NCBI GenBank assembly: GCA_023078555.1
Contig: CM041198.1
Span: forward strand, 4,974,354-5,038,353
Direction: 5' to 3'
DNA from: Ulva prolifera
Lineage: Eukaryota > Chlorophyta > Ulvophyceae > Ulvales > Ulvaceae
DNA length: 64,000 nucleotides
The notes beneath the pieces were generated by a model. It did no database searches and was not told where the DNA came from. It saw only the letters and a program-made list of their open reading frames with translations. Positions 39,405 through 50,112 of the stretch are shown here, in pieces. A program made the translations under genes and the position numbers. The first letter of the stretch is position 1. Each line of letters begins with the position of its first letter.

Positions 39405-42400
39405 CTAGTACAGGCATGCAGCGCAGCGGGAGCAATAACGCTGGCGCGATGTGGCTGCTTTAAGCGCCGGTTCGGCATCTACCGGGTACGCCGAGCGACG
39501 CCTAGTCCTAGGCGTCAAGCGTGGCGGGCGCGACATAATGGCAGGTGCAGTGTCGATCCCGCGTCGGGTCGACTGTTGAGCACGTTGCAGCAGGTGCGCT
39601 AGTTTAGCACGGGCCGTGCGCGGGAACTGTTGGATCAGAACGTCGCGCTGTTTGGAAGACGCATTCTGGAACATATAATCAGCCACTTTGTCCAAACAGT
39701 TCTCCAGCTCATTAACAGGGAGCCATAAGTTGTGTTGCGGGGAGTACCCTTTCCAACTAACTAAGTAGTGAGGACCTTTCATGGGGCCTGTCTCTTTGGA
39801 CTGGACAGCGGGTGTATGCGTGCGTCTATTATCAAGGATGGCTTCCACTTCGAACACTTTATTGGCGTCTGTGGGCCGGGACAGTTTAGGTGCGCTGGAG
39901 TACTCATGCAGATGAGACGCAACGTACGGTTTTAAACATGAGAAATGAAACACATTGTGTATGCGAAGTTGCTGCAGCGTTGCAGGCAGTTGCAATCGCG
40001 CAGCTCTGGTGCCGACCAGCTCAAGGATTTGACAGGGGCCCGCCCATTTGGCAGTGAATTTGCGCCTAAGCGACGGGTGATGCAGCGCGAGTTTTGACAA
40101 GGACAGCAGAACATTCTTTCCTGCTCGGAAATGCTCAAAGTATTCAGGTTGGATAGTGCCAGCCCACATGCTTTGCTTGGCTTCATTCAGAGATTGCTTG
40201 GCTAAGTGGTAATACATCCGATGCAAGACAGATGCATGTGGTTTTCGCGATGTCGACATACCAAATGCCAAAGCAGTCGGGGACAAGGGGGGTGTAATGC
40301 GATTGAGTTGAAACGGGCTGCAACCAGTGCTTTCATTTTTGGAACTGTTAATGCTGAACTCGATGTGCGGCAAGAATGTATCCCAGTCGTCGTGTGCTGG
40401 ACTGACAAAATGTCTCAGTGCTTCTCCAATAACTCTGTTCATGCGTTCCACCTGACCATTTGCTTGGGGGTGATAAGAGAAAGTTAACCGTAGCCGAATG
40501 CCCATGTGCTCGCAAACGGATTGAAAGAATTTATTGTTCCATTGCACTCCGCGATCACTACATATACCCAACGGCAAGCCATAGTGCGGGTAAATATGCT
40601 GGAAGAACAATTTGGCGAAGCCTGGTCCGTCCAGAGTACTGAGTGCAGGGACAAGGCGGACCATCTTAGAAAACTGGTCAACGAAAACGACGATGCAATC
40701 AAAACCAGACACAGTGCGGGGTAGTTGCGTGATCATATCCAAGGTAACAACCCGCCAGCATGCTGTGGGTACTGGAAGGGGTGACAGGGTGCTAACTGTG
40801 GAACCGGGAGATTTCATTATTTGACACGAATGACACTGCGATACAAATGATTTGATGTCTCCGCTGATGTTGGGCCAATGAAACGTATCCATAATAAGTG
40901 CTTGTGTTCTATGCACACCCAAGTGTGCATGCCACGGATGCACATGGTGCCACAACAAGATTTGTTTGCGAAGATCATCATAATCCGGAATGACAAGCTT
41001 GTGCTCGCAAAAATATGCTTGCAGATGTTTATCAAACCGAAATTGCTTCGGCGGTTCACGAAATGCAGGGTCATGTGCATAACCTTTACGCAAGCGTTCC
41101 CAAAACGAATCAATCACGGTGTCAAGAGTAAGATGGTGATTGTGCTGGTCGATGAGATTCGTACCAATGTCTTCGACGGCCTGAGCGTCGAGAACAATGT
41201 CGGCAGAATCACTCGCCGAGGAGTGCTGCCCTAAGTTCCCGGAGCCAGGGCTCGGAGTCGTCGTCAAGTCCGGAGGTTGGTTGGGCATCGGAGTGGACGG
41301 CTGTTGCGGACTCGTTGGTGGGCTGAGCGGCGGGCTGAGGGACTGAAACCGGTTGCTGCGCCGTGTTGAGGGCGCAGCCTGTAACGGGGGTTGTGACCGG
41401 GGCCGCCGCGGAGTCGTGGCCGGTAGCGAGCGGTTGCTCTGGTCCAGCATTCTCTGCACGACCGAGTAAGCGGGGTTGCTTGGCTGGCGGCTGAGCTGCT
41501 GCAGCGCCCAGGTTAACTGCTGTCCCCGTGTTGTGCGGGAGAATAAATTCGTGGCGGCCGGAAGTGGAGCAGACTGCCAAGCCGACGGGGTAACCCTGCG
41601 GGACTCCATAAGTGCCGTGCCATGTGATGGAGCCTGTGACAATGGTAGTGGAGGGAATGCCTCCGATAAATCCGGTGCGGGGCCGGTGGACCTGCGCACT
41701 AGAAGGCTTGTCAGTGCTAATGCTCGGTAAGGTTCGTGAGGCCGTTCTGCGGCCAGCGTGTGGCCGTCATGCAACGTGATTTCCGTGCTAGGCAAGTGAG
41801 TAGCTCTGCTAACAGCATCGGCCACAACATTCTTGTCCCCTGGAATGTAAGTAATTTTCCAGTCAATACGGGACAGAGACTCGAGCCACCTGGCATGTTT
41901 GCCGGTGAGCTTCTTTTGAGTTTGTAGAAATCTAAGGGGGTTGTGGTCAGAGTGAATAAACACTGTGTGATTGTTTTCCAGATAACATCGCCATTGGCGG
42001 TAAGCAAAAACAATCGCTCCAAGCTCTTTTTCTAGTGTATAATAATTTTCTTCAGCCTTATTCAATTTACGGCCAATCCACGCAACAGGACAGAGAGTAT
42101 CCTCATGTTCCTGAGTCAGCACAGCACCATAAGCATAATCTGATGCGTCAGTATAGATGTGAAATGATTTGTTAAGATCCGGGTGGCGCATAACAGTAGC
42201 GTTGACCAGAGATTGTTTAATGTTTGTAAATGCCTGTTCGCATTGTAGCGTCCAAGGCAACTGCTCCTTGGAGCTGATACGCTGCAACAAAGGCGCGGCC
42301 AAGGTCGGGAACTTCGGAATAAACCTCCTGAAGTAACCCGCTAATCCGAGAAACGATCTAATATTGTTTGTCGATTTTTGCAAGTCTGTAACCGGCCAAT

Positions 42401-44306
42401 CTTGTAGCACCTGAACTTTATATGGGTCCGGCTGGACTGTGTCCGCCGTGACAACATGTCCTAGGTACTTAATCTCTTGCAGCGCAAATTGGCATTTATC
42501 CATGTTGCAGTAGAAGTTATGCTCTGCTAAGCGGGTTAACACGAGATTCAAGTTCGTCGCATGCTCAGATTCCGATCGTGCCAAAACCACAATATCGTCG
42601 AGATAAGCAAGACAAATCTTACCTATAAGTCCTTTCAAGACAACATTCATTGCGTGCTGAAACACCGAGGGTGCGTTGGACAAGCCGAACGGCATAACCT
42701 TCCACTCATACAGGCCATCCGGTGTTCTAAAAGCGGTTTTAGGGCCAGCTGACTCCGAGAGACGAATTTGGTGATAGCCAGATTGCAAATCCAATGCTGA
42801 GAAGTATTTGTGCCCTTGCAGCTGGTCTAGCAGCGTGTCGATGCGTGGCAATGGGTATGTGTTCTTAATTGTGTGCTCATTCAGATACCGATAGTCAATG
42901 CAAAGTCTCAACTTGCCGCCTGGTTTGGGGGCAAAAAGGACACAGCTAGCCCAAGGAGAAACAGAGGGTTGCACCCACCCCATGGAGATTAAATGATTAA
43001 GCTGCTTTTCCAGTTCCAGTTGTTCCCTCGGTGTCAATCTATACTGGCGCGCCGCTCTGGGCCTAGCGCCTGGCAACAAGTCAATGTCCATTTCAAATCC
43101 GGATGCAGATGTGTTGGGGGGTGGCGGCCCTAACGTGCCTCCAGGCGCTTGATGTTTGTCCACAACCGCTTTAATGCAAGCAGGGATACATGATGTGTCT
43201 TGTGGGACATGTGCAGGAGCATTTTGTCTTGATAGGTATCCGGTTCGTTTTGTGCTGGCACAACTAACATTTGTTGTTGCTGCATGTGAGGATTTAATGT
43301 GCGCCACAAACAGTGGCTGCTGACCGCGCCTCGCCCTGTTTGTGAGACTCTTCAATTCACGTTGCGATATTAAGAAATCTTCCTGTGGACTGGATTCCGT
43401 TGTGACTTGTGCGTGGCTGGCGTGAATGACATGGAAGTAGGGCTGTCCCGTCTTCTTGCGTCCATGTTTTACTGGTGGGACATGAATAACAATGCGCGGA
43501 TGTTTAAAAGTGATGGACATGTTGACGGCTGATATCACATCAAGTGCAAATAGTGCCTCGTTCGGATGGAATGAATCCGCTGCCGCGGGCAGCGAGTCCA
43601 CTACTGTGAATTTCACTGTAATGATCCGTCGTCCTACCCGCGCACTTAACAAGACAGACCCTATGCATGGTGCCTCCGATGCTGAAATTCCAACCGTTAC
43701 GCTGTGTGTAGATAGAAAGGGGATGTTATGGCACTCCAAAAAACCGCGAGTGATCATGCTATGGTTTGCTGCCGTGTCCACCAACGCCCTGGCGAAGTGG
43801 TTGTGAATGCGCGTGGGCATCGTGCATATAAGATCAACGAAACTCGCTTGCTGTGCCAACACCGCCGCTGCAGCTTTCTTCGTTGGCAAAATTGACACAC
43901 GCTGATTCGTGATCATTGTGCATATGTGGTACTTTTGGTGTCCTGGAACAGGGTTGCCTGACATATACTCCAGCAAATGCCGTGCCTCGTCAACCATGGA
44001 CGGGGAGTGCTGACGTAAAAACGGAACAAATGCTGACGAGTCAAAAATTTGCGCGGGGATAACGACGGTAATGTTGTGTTCATGCATGTTGATGGTGTGC
44101 ATGTGGCGAACTGCAGCCTGCGCCGCGTCTGTGCATGGAAGAGTCACTATAATATTTTCTTTAAGGTCATGTAGATCAAACAAGGACAGGGACCCAGACA
44201 TAAATGCGGAGTTGAAACAAGTCGCGTTCAATGGTATTAACTTTCGTGCCAGATTGTAAGGCTCAGCCGCCCATTGTGGGCACGCAATGGATGGCTTGCC
44301 AGCTTC
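39405..44306 (-). CDS. pol: chromovirus Pol (protease, RT, RNase H, integrase, chromodomain)
   Basis: Open from the codon after the gag TGA (44306) to a stop at 39405; no ATG is needed if it is made by readthrough. Residues below are counted from 44231. A protease-like LVDTAANHSMIT lies near 150. RT runs from about 395, with LRLCIDYRYLNEHT, the MPFGLSNAPSVFQ block and the catalytic YLDDIVV near 541. RNase H has YTDASDYAYGAVL near 695. The integrase has a zinc-binding H-H-C-C region (CHSCQIMK) near 1130 and catalytic D, D and E in TLDMIT, CSDRG and GQVERMNR near 1165, 1226 and 1262. A chromodomain (VEAILDNRR to YLVSWKGYSPQHNLWLPVNE) lies near 1457-1510. Between RNase H and integrase sits an unusual linker of about 230 residues rich in Pro, Ser and Gln. 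The protease has DTA instead of the usual DS/TG. Otherwise it looks intact and probably active. Confidence 0.95.
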   Translation of the reverse strand, partial: EAGKPSIACPQWAAEPYNLARKLIPLNATCFNSAFMSGSLSLFDLHDLKENIIVTLPCTDAAQAAVRHMHTINMHEHNITVVIPAQIFDSSAFVPFLRQHSPSMVDEARHLLEYMSGNPVPGHQKYHICTMITNQRVSILPTKKAAAAVLAQQASFVDLICTMPTRIHNHFARALVDTAANHSMITRGFLECHNIPFLSTHSVTVGISASEAPCIGSVLLSARVGRRIITVKFTVVDSLPAAADSFHPNEALFALDVISAVNMSITFKHPRIVIHVPPVKHGRKKTGQPYFHVIHASHAQVTTESSPQEDFLISQRELKSLTNRARRGQQPLFVAHIKSSHAATTNVSCASTKRTGYLSRQNAPAHVPQDTSCIPACIKAVVDKHQAPGGTLGPPPPNTSASGFEMDIDLLPGARPRAARQYRLTPREQLELEKQLNHLISMGWVQPSVSPWASCVLFAPKPGGKLRLCIDYRYLNEHTIKNTYPLPRIDTLLDQLQGHKYFSALDLQSGYHQIRLSESAGPKTAFRTPDGLYEWKVMPFGLSNAPSVFQHAMNVVLKGLIGKICLAYLDDIVVLARSESEHATNLNLVLTRLAEHNFYCNMDKCQFALQEIKYLGHVVTADTVQPDPYKVQVLQDWPVTDLQKSTNNIRSFLGLAGYFRRFIPKFPTLAAPLLQRISSKEQLPWTLQCEQAFTNIKQSLVNATVMRHPDLNKSFHIYTDASDYAYGAVLTQEHEDTLCPVAWIGRKLNKAEENYYTLEKELGAIVFAYRQWRCYLENNHTVFIHSDHNPLRFLQTQKKLTGKHARWLESLSRIDWKITYIPGDKNVVADAVSRATHLPSTEITLHDGHTLAAERPHEPYRALALTSLLVRRSTGPAPDLSEAFPPLPLSQAPSHGTALMESRRVTPSAWQSAPLPAATNLFSRTTRGQQLTWALQQLSRQPSNPAYSVVQRMLDQSNRSLPATTPRRPRSQPPLQAAPSTRRSNRFQSLSPPLSPPTSPQQPSTPMPNQPPDLTTTPSPGSGNLGQHSSASDSADIVLDAQAVEDIGTNLIDQHNHHLTLDTVIDSFWERLRKGYAHDPAFREPPKQFRFDKHLQAYFCEHKLVIPDYDDLRKQILLWHHVHPWHAHLGVHRTQALIMDTFHWPNISGDIKSFVSQCHSCQIMKSPGSTVSTLSPLPVPTACWRVVTLDMITQLPRTVSGFDCIVVFVDQFSKMVRLVPALSTLDGPGFAKLFFQHIYPHYGLPLGICSDRGVQWNNKFFQSVCEHMGIRLRLTFSYHPQANGQVERMNRVIGEALRHFVSPAHDDWDTFLPHIEFSINSSKNESTGCSPFQLNRITPPLSPTALAFGMSTSRKPHASVLHRMYYHLAKQSLNEAKQSMWAGTIQPEYFEHFRAGKNVLLSLSKLALHHPSLRRKFTAKWAGPCQILELVGTRAARLQLPATLQQLRIHNVFHFSCLKPYVASHLHEYSSAPKLSRPTDANKVFEVEAILDNRRTHTPAVQSKETGPMKGPHYLVSWKGYSPQHNLWLPVNELENCLDKVADYMFQNASSKQRDVLIQQFPRTARAKLAHLLQRAQQSTRRGIDTAPAIMSRPPRLTPRTRRRSAYPVDAEPALKAATSRQRYCSRCAACLY

Positions 44307-46620
44307 TCAGCGGACATGGTGATGATGGTCGGGGCGTGACCGTTTGGCCTGAGTATCAGAGCCTCTTCGGTTGGGTTCGCACCGGTCCCTCTTGTTGTCG
44401 CGATCGCGGTGCCGGGCTGGGTTGTAGCGCTGGGGCAGCCGGGTGAGGTGGCGCCGCCTGTTAAAAGCCTCCCCGAAGAATGCGTCACGAGACGCCTGCG
44501 GTACAAGTGAAAGAAAAGTGGGGCAGTGGTCAACCTGATGATGGCCAGCTTGGGGGTTGGCATTGTTCCTAGCCGACGGGCACAACCAACACTGCTTGAA
44601 CGGGTACAGATAATGCATGCGCAGCATGCGTGTTGCCGTAAACATAAATGTAGGCTCAATTCCTGGAGGCAGTGGGTGCGTTGCCGCAGCTAATGCGCCA
44701 TGGACCGAAGTAGGGCCACCTTCCAACTCAAGGCTAAGTGCCTTGCGCAGGTCAGCCGGCACCACAGGGTTTTGAACAAACCCTTGCAGCCATGGCCTAA
44801 ACGTATCCTCGTCCGTTGAGTTAGCCTGCTCTTTAAGTTGAGGGATAAGTGGCTGCCTGGTGCCTGGTAGGGGACCTGAGGGAGCCGCGCGTTTCTGCAA
44901 ACCATTGCGGTTGTTAGCCGGTGGGCCAGGTAAGATCGCGGCTGCGGCTTGCTGCTTGGGTTCGTGGGTGCCAGGTGCCTGTGATTTGCGCTTGGAGACT
45001 AACATAGCATAATCGATCCTGCTATCAGGCGCATCACCTGTGTAACGTTTGACCGTGTCGGCCGCCTCGCGGACTTGTTGAAGCTGTGTAACAGCCCACG
45101 TAATGAATTTAACAGCGGTCGCGTCCGCTTGAAACGTACTCAAGCCCACTAACGGCTTCAACTCTAAGTTAAATTTCTCTAGTAAAGTTGACATGGGTAA
45201 GAACATGCGCAAGGTATCAGCTAATGTCGATTTGCAGGTGGGCTGCATCAGACGCTGCAGTTTTGTAAACAAAATGCAAGCAAAATCCACTTTGCACTGC
45301 TTGCCTTGCATGTGCGTGTAATCCAGGAAAATTAATCGATAGTAAGTTTTGATGTGGTGCATAAGCTCATTAAAATCAGCAGAGTCGGCCGCGTCATAGC
45401 GCTGCCACGCGTGTTCAATATTATGTCTGAACTGACCGCTGGTGAAGTAAAAGTCTCTAATCACTTCTAACCACTGTCGGACAGTGCATTCAGGGTTCAG
45501 AGCAGCTTCTTGCGCAACCGTAACATGTTGGTCAGTGCGAGAAAAAGTGGTGGTCAGATGTTGTATGACTTGCTTCTCTGATAGTTGCAAACAATTCGCG
45601 CGTGCATGCAAAACGTCGCTTTGGTACTTGTGCCAGCGTAATTTGGATAAGGGATCGCCGCGCAACGCGGCTGCTGTGGGCATGTGAACCGACGAAAATG
45701 TATATTGAGCACTACGAAACCACGTATTTGAGGTGTCATCAAGAAAATTCGGGTTACTCTCAGGCAGTGATGAATGGATGGGTAAGATTGACTGCACCTG
45801 GGTGGCGACGCTTGCCGAGCAGTCCCGATACTGTTGTGCCTCCGCCTTGGTAATCTCCGAAACGTGAACCGTTGGGAACACTTCAGACACGCTTTTGAGA
45901 CAATAACGTGCACTAGTACACGCATGCCATACTGCGTGCACAATATTAAAAACTTTTGGCTCCGAGGCTTTCACAAGCTTAATTAGTGCAGCGCCATGGC
46001 TGTTAACAGCGGGCGTGGTACGTAACTTCGTAGTCCGCTCCCTAACGCCAAGCAGTCCTAACAAGTCGGTACGGACAGGGCATGCCAACATGGCAAGCGT
46101 AAACGACTTGTAATTGGTGGAGAAAGCAAAAGTCAGATCAAGCAGGGGCTTGGCGAACCTAGGCCCGAGCCAGACCAACAATGTCATGGCCGCCGGGCTA
46201 AGCAAGTTGCGCACGGGGCCGTCCACGGGGCCCCAATCAGCCGCGCATAAAAATCCACCCGGCGCCTTAAGGGCACGCTTAACAGCTTCCGAAGACACCT
46301 TCTTCTCCAGAGGTCGGAAGGGTACCTCGTCATCCGGCAGGTCAGACTCTAAGAAAATCTGTCTGGCATCCCGGCACACAGCCATGAACGCCGGCTTGTC
46401 AAAGTCAGCAGCACAATTCACCATAACGTTTTGCAGCCACAGCAGCATGCTAAACAGACGTCGAATAAAGTCTAAGTCTTCCTGAGGGAAGCTAGCCAGG
46501 CCAGGATTCTGACATTGTTCTAAAGAAAAATTCGAATCAACACATGTAACGATCGACTCCACGAGCGGATTCCCACGTAACCGGGTCCTCCATGGCTTGG
46601 GCAGCTAATTCGCTGGCCAT
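44307..46620 (-). CDS. gag: chromovirus Gag
   Basis: Open frame 46562-44307 (751 codons) that begins at GTG, with TGA as its stop. The first in-frame ATG is at 46448 (residue 39). An ATG at 46620 opens 27 codons in another frame (MASELAAQAMEDPVTW) and could be the true start if there is a one-base shift near 46550, or a mutation there. The N-terminal 500 residues are globular and capsid-like, without a motif I can name. Near residues 660-690 a Cys/His cluster (CWLCPSARNNANPQAGHHQV, then DHC) resembles a zinc knuckle with wider spacing than the usual CX2CX4HX4C. The end is very basic (RHRDRDNKRDRCEPNRR), as expected for nucleic-acid packaging. Confidence 0.85.
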
Positions 46621-46654
46621 CTGCAAGTAATAAAGGAATAATCAGGACAGAGAT

Positions 46655-46672
46655 CTTGAAGTCACCGATACC
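46655..46672 (-). promoter_or_regulatory. primer binding site
   Basis: Directly after the 5' LTR the element reads GGTATCGGTGACTTCAAG. The first 11 bases are the same as those after the left LTR of the TRIM at 50401. GGTATC also fits the GATACC(A) end of an initiator-Met type tRNA, but the following bases do not, so the primer tRNA is not assigned. Confidence 0.7.
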
Positions 46673-47621
46673 TGTAGAGGTCTCTGAGTCGCCGGGGCGG
46701 AACGGACCTACGGTGCTGCGCGAGGACAGCTGAATAAAATGGGCTAAACGCCGGGAGTGTATGTTGCATTTGATTCGGATGAGATTCGGTTTCAGTGTTT
46801 GTTTTCTCCCGTTCACTCTTTTGTAAATAAAATGGGCTAAACGCCGCAGCACGAAGGCTGTACAGGCAGACAGAAATAGAACAGACAGATGCGAAAAGAG
46901 GCAAGAATTCAATACAATGTGATGCACGAATGGGTGGCGCCCCAGCCAGATCACTGTTAAAACGTCTCTGGTCCCAGCAAGCGCTCGGTATAAATACCGA
47001 TGGTGTGTGCGCCCAGGTCGATCCCCCTGTCAGAGCTGGCCTCGCCGGATCGCGCAGAGCGCAGACCCAAGATCCCGAGTAACTGCGGGAGAAAGTGAAC
47101 ATGTGGCCTTCGGAGCCTGAAGGCTGATCGCACACTGATTTCGTGTTCGATGTGGGTGCCGTGCCTGCTAACAGCGGGCATGCATGCGAAGCCCCAAGGC
47201 TGCCGCGTAACATGCGTGAGTTCGCAAATAAACATGGGAGGTCTGCATGCGACCCGGTCTGTAAGATACCAGTCTAGCTTGGGTAGGACATGACCGCTAA
47301 TGCGCTGGTCCAGGTAATCCGATATAATACAGTGCCAACTAAGCATGGCTGCGTAAGCTGGCCGAGTTGGTGCACTCGTAGCCACGTCCAGTAAGGTGTC
47401 TGGCATACACGTATCATTGTGATTCGAGTGTACAGGACGCTGTACATAAATTGCGTGCACATATGTGCATAATAATAATTAACGTGGTATATAATGTATA
47501 AGTGGCGTTGTACAGACGCCAGTCCAAGTTATGAGGACACATGTTGTGGTCTGCGCTGCAGCCTTAGGTGTCTATAGGTGTGCCGCGCCAGCATGCGCCT
47601 AGTGAGATGTATCTCACAACA
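46673..47621 (-). repeat. 5' LTR of the chromovirus (949 bp)
   Basis: Matches the 3' LTR over its whole length except for a 93-bp insertion at 46754-46846. The last bases in plus reading are ATCTCACAACA. Confidence 0.95.
46754..46846. mobile_element. 73-bp fragment of the MITE-like family inserted in the 5' LTR
   Basis: Inverted copy of 32448-32520: it ends exactly at the terminal TTACAAAAG. It is flanked by a 20-bp direct duplication of LTR sequence (ATAAAATGGGCTAAACGCCG at 46734-46753 and 46827-46846). The 3' LTR has a single uninterrupted copy of that 20-mer, so the event came after the chromovirus inserted. Confidence 0.9.
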
Positions 47622-48668
47622 AACATAGTGCACGACATAGTGCACGCCATCGTGCACGGACATGGAACATCGCCTACGTAGTGCACGACATAGTGCCCGC
47701 CATAGTGCACGGACACAGAACAGCGCCTACATAGTGCACGACATAGTGCCCGCCATAGTGCACGGACACGGAATAGTGCCTACATAGTGCCCGACATAGT
47801 GCACGACACAGTGCACGGACACGGAACATCGCCTGCATACTGCACGACATAGTACACGGACATGGGTCAGTGCCTACATAGTGCCCGACATAGTGCCCGA
47901 CATAGTGCACGGACACGGAATAGTGCCTACATAGTGCCCGACATAGTGCACGGACACGGAACAACGCCTACATAGTGCACGCCATAGTGCCCGCCATAGT
48001 GCACGGACATGGAACAGTGCCAACATAGTGCACGACATAGTGCACGCCATAGTGCACGGACATGGATCATCGCCTACATAGTGCACGACATAGTGCCCGC
48101 CATAGTGCACGGACACAGAACAGCGCCTACATAGTGCACGACATAGTGCCCGCCATAGTGCACGGACACGGAATAGTGCCTACATAGTGCACGACATAGT
48201 GCCCGCCATTGTGCACGGACACCCAATTCAAGTAGTGATGCTATACGCCGGATCAAAGGGTTATTTAGATATAGCCTACATAGTGCCCGACATAGTGCAC
48301 GGACACGGAACAGCGCCTACATAGTGCACGACATAGTGCCCGCCATTGTGCACGGACATGGAACAGTGCCTACATAGTGCCCGACATAGTGCCCGCCATT
48401 GTGCACGGACATGGAACAGTGCCTACATAGTGCCCGACATAGTACCCGCCATTGTGCACGGACACAAAACAGTGCCTACATAGAGCACGGCATAGTGCCC
48501 GCCATAGTGCACGGACACGGAATAGTGCCTACATAGTGCCCGACATAGTACACGGACATGGAACAGTGCCTACAAAGTGCACGACATAGTGCCCGCCATA
48601 GTGCACGGACACGGAATAGTGCCTACATAGTGCCCGACATGGTACACGGACATGGAACAGTGCCTACA
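47622..48668. repeat. 41/53-bp satellite, right part
   Basis: Continuation of the array at 35725-37636, starting with the duplicated AACAT. About 50 bp of unrelated sequence interrupts it at about 48222-48272. Confidence 0.95.
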
Positions 48669-48826
48669 TGTCGGCTATGCAACTGTAGGGATCGTCAAGC
48701 GTGTGGTGGTGGAGGCTTAGGAGGTGTCCAATGAGGTGAACGAATGATGCCATTCGACAGACATTTTTGTAAGGACATTAATATATTCCGCTGCTAGAGA
48801 AAACAAAGTTCAGGGGGGTACACTCG

Positions 48827-48860
48827 TATGTGGAATGTATGATATCATACATTCCACATA
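48827..48860. repeat. 34-bp perfect palindrome
   Basis: TATGTGGAATGTATGAT followed immediately by its exact reverse complement, with no spacer. Confidence 0.95.
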
Positions 48861-48985
48861 TCCACACACTAGGAGAATGGTGACATTCCGCCGCGGAACC
48901 GTAGGCGTTCCGCTGACAGAGGAACGTTCCTACGAGGCTCTCGACCTTCCGCCCGCGTCCGTATGTTTCACAAGGAACGATAGTG

Positions 48986-49075
48986 GCGGAATGTTCTATG
49001 GCTTCCTTGGTGGCCGCGGAATGTCCTATGGCTTCCTTGGTGGCTGCGGAATGTCCTATGGCTTCCTCGGCAACA
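48986..49075. repeat. 30-bp tandem repeat, three copies
   Basis: Unit GCGGAATGTCCTATGGCTTC plus CTTGGTGGCT, with few substitutions. Confidence 0.9.
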
Positions 49076-49275
49076 GCGCTGACATGATTGTGTGCTCTTC
49101 CATAGCGCGAGACAGGCCAATCAGTCTCCGCAGATGAAAAGCACTGGAAGTCCATTGCGTACTGAGGCGAACGCAGCTGCGCACAAATAAAAACATTACA
49201 AACGAGCACTTGGAAGAAGACAAACATCAAAGAAGCTGCGCTCATGTACGTCCAGCAGTCTGAGCTGGAACAAGT

Positions 49276-49610
49276 TTACAAAAGAGTCAACGGAGAAGAC
49301 ATACATGCATGTACACCACAGAATATTGAAAAGGATCGAGCACTCATGCCTGCAGATCCGATGCCCACGTAAGATGAGGACGTGCCTGACAAGTTGGTGC
49401 TACTCTCCTTTAGGTGGTCAAGCATGGACCGCGTTCGGAGGAGACAAATGGCGTGCTCCTGTCGCTGAGTGGTCAGTGTGGCACCGTCCATTCCGGTCTG
49501 AATCGATGCACGTGTGCCCATTCAGCAACATCGTGGAATGGTCGGTGCCTCACCGACCATTACGGCCCAGTCAGCAACGTCGTGGAATGGTCGGTGCCTC
49601 ACCGACCATT
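49276..49610. repeat. MITE-end fragment followed by two hairpin units
   Basis: TTACAAAAGAGTCAACGG at 49276 matches the terminal sequence of the 32448 element. Downstream, two identical hairpins (arms AATGGTCGGTG, 3-nt loop) lie at 49536-49560 and 49586-49610, 50 bp apart. A degenerate one precedes them near 49470-49490. No gene is seen in 48669-50020. Confidence 0.75.
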
Positions 49611-50019
49611 ACGGGGTCGAGTAATGCATGCGCTAGTCACCACTGCAGTGTCGATGGATAGCCCACGAGCATTGCATCTCGCCATCAACGATCTCTGGAG
49701 CGAGTCTAGTACCAACGGAGCATGTTCCCACAGCAATGTAAGCCAATTCATATGAGCTATTATAAGCGCCCGGAGTCTCTCATCGGCGTCGATATCGTCT
49801 CATGATAATGCATTTCTAGTTTATTTGTATCGACTCTCTTTGTATTTCTCTGGTACTGTCCTGACGTGCAGGGAGGCTAGCTGAAGGTTTACAGCATGTG
49901 GCACGAATAATGCTTGCGATTCATTTGTATAGCGTGGCATAACATGTCTGGCGTGGGTGGTGAGGGCGCTGTGGCGTGTCTTTAAGGCGATGGTCAGCCT
50001 GACCCTGGCGTGGCAGCAC

Positions 50020-50112
50020 CCAGACATGAAGGGGGCAGAGGGCATAACAGCACAGAAACCCCAAGTGCCACTGTGATTCGGCAACGATGGGCAGCATCAC
50101 TGTCACCCCCGC
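50020..50112. repeat. 94-bp minisatellite, first unit, left of the TRIM
   Basis: Same unit as the array that continues at 50962, ending in CACTGTCACCCCCGC immediately before the TRIM. Confidence 0.85.
50108..50112. other. target-site duplication of the TRIM, left (CCCGC)
   Basis: CCCGC at 50108-50112 equals 50962-50966. Removing the element restores the 94-bp repeat. Confidence 0.9.

Larger units (their letters stand above)
37637..47621 (-). mobile_element. chromovirus (Ty3/Gypsy LTR retrotransposon), complete
   Basis: A 9985-bp element in minus orientation with two LTRs (46673-47621 is the 5' one), primer site, gag, pol with integrase and chromodomain, polypurine tract and a 5-bp target duplication. 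The LTRs begin TG and end CA. Apart from one 93-bp insertion in the 5' LTR, the LTRs differ at only about two or three positions I can see (for example near 38312 and 47441), so it inserted recently. Gag and pol lie in one frame divided by a single TGA. The chromodomain places it in the chromovirus branch. Confidence 0.95.
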
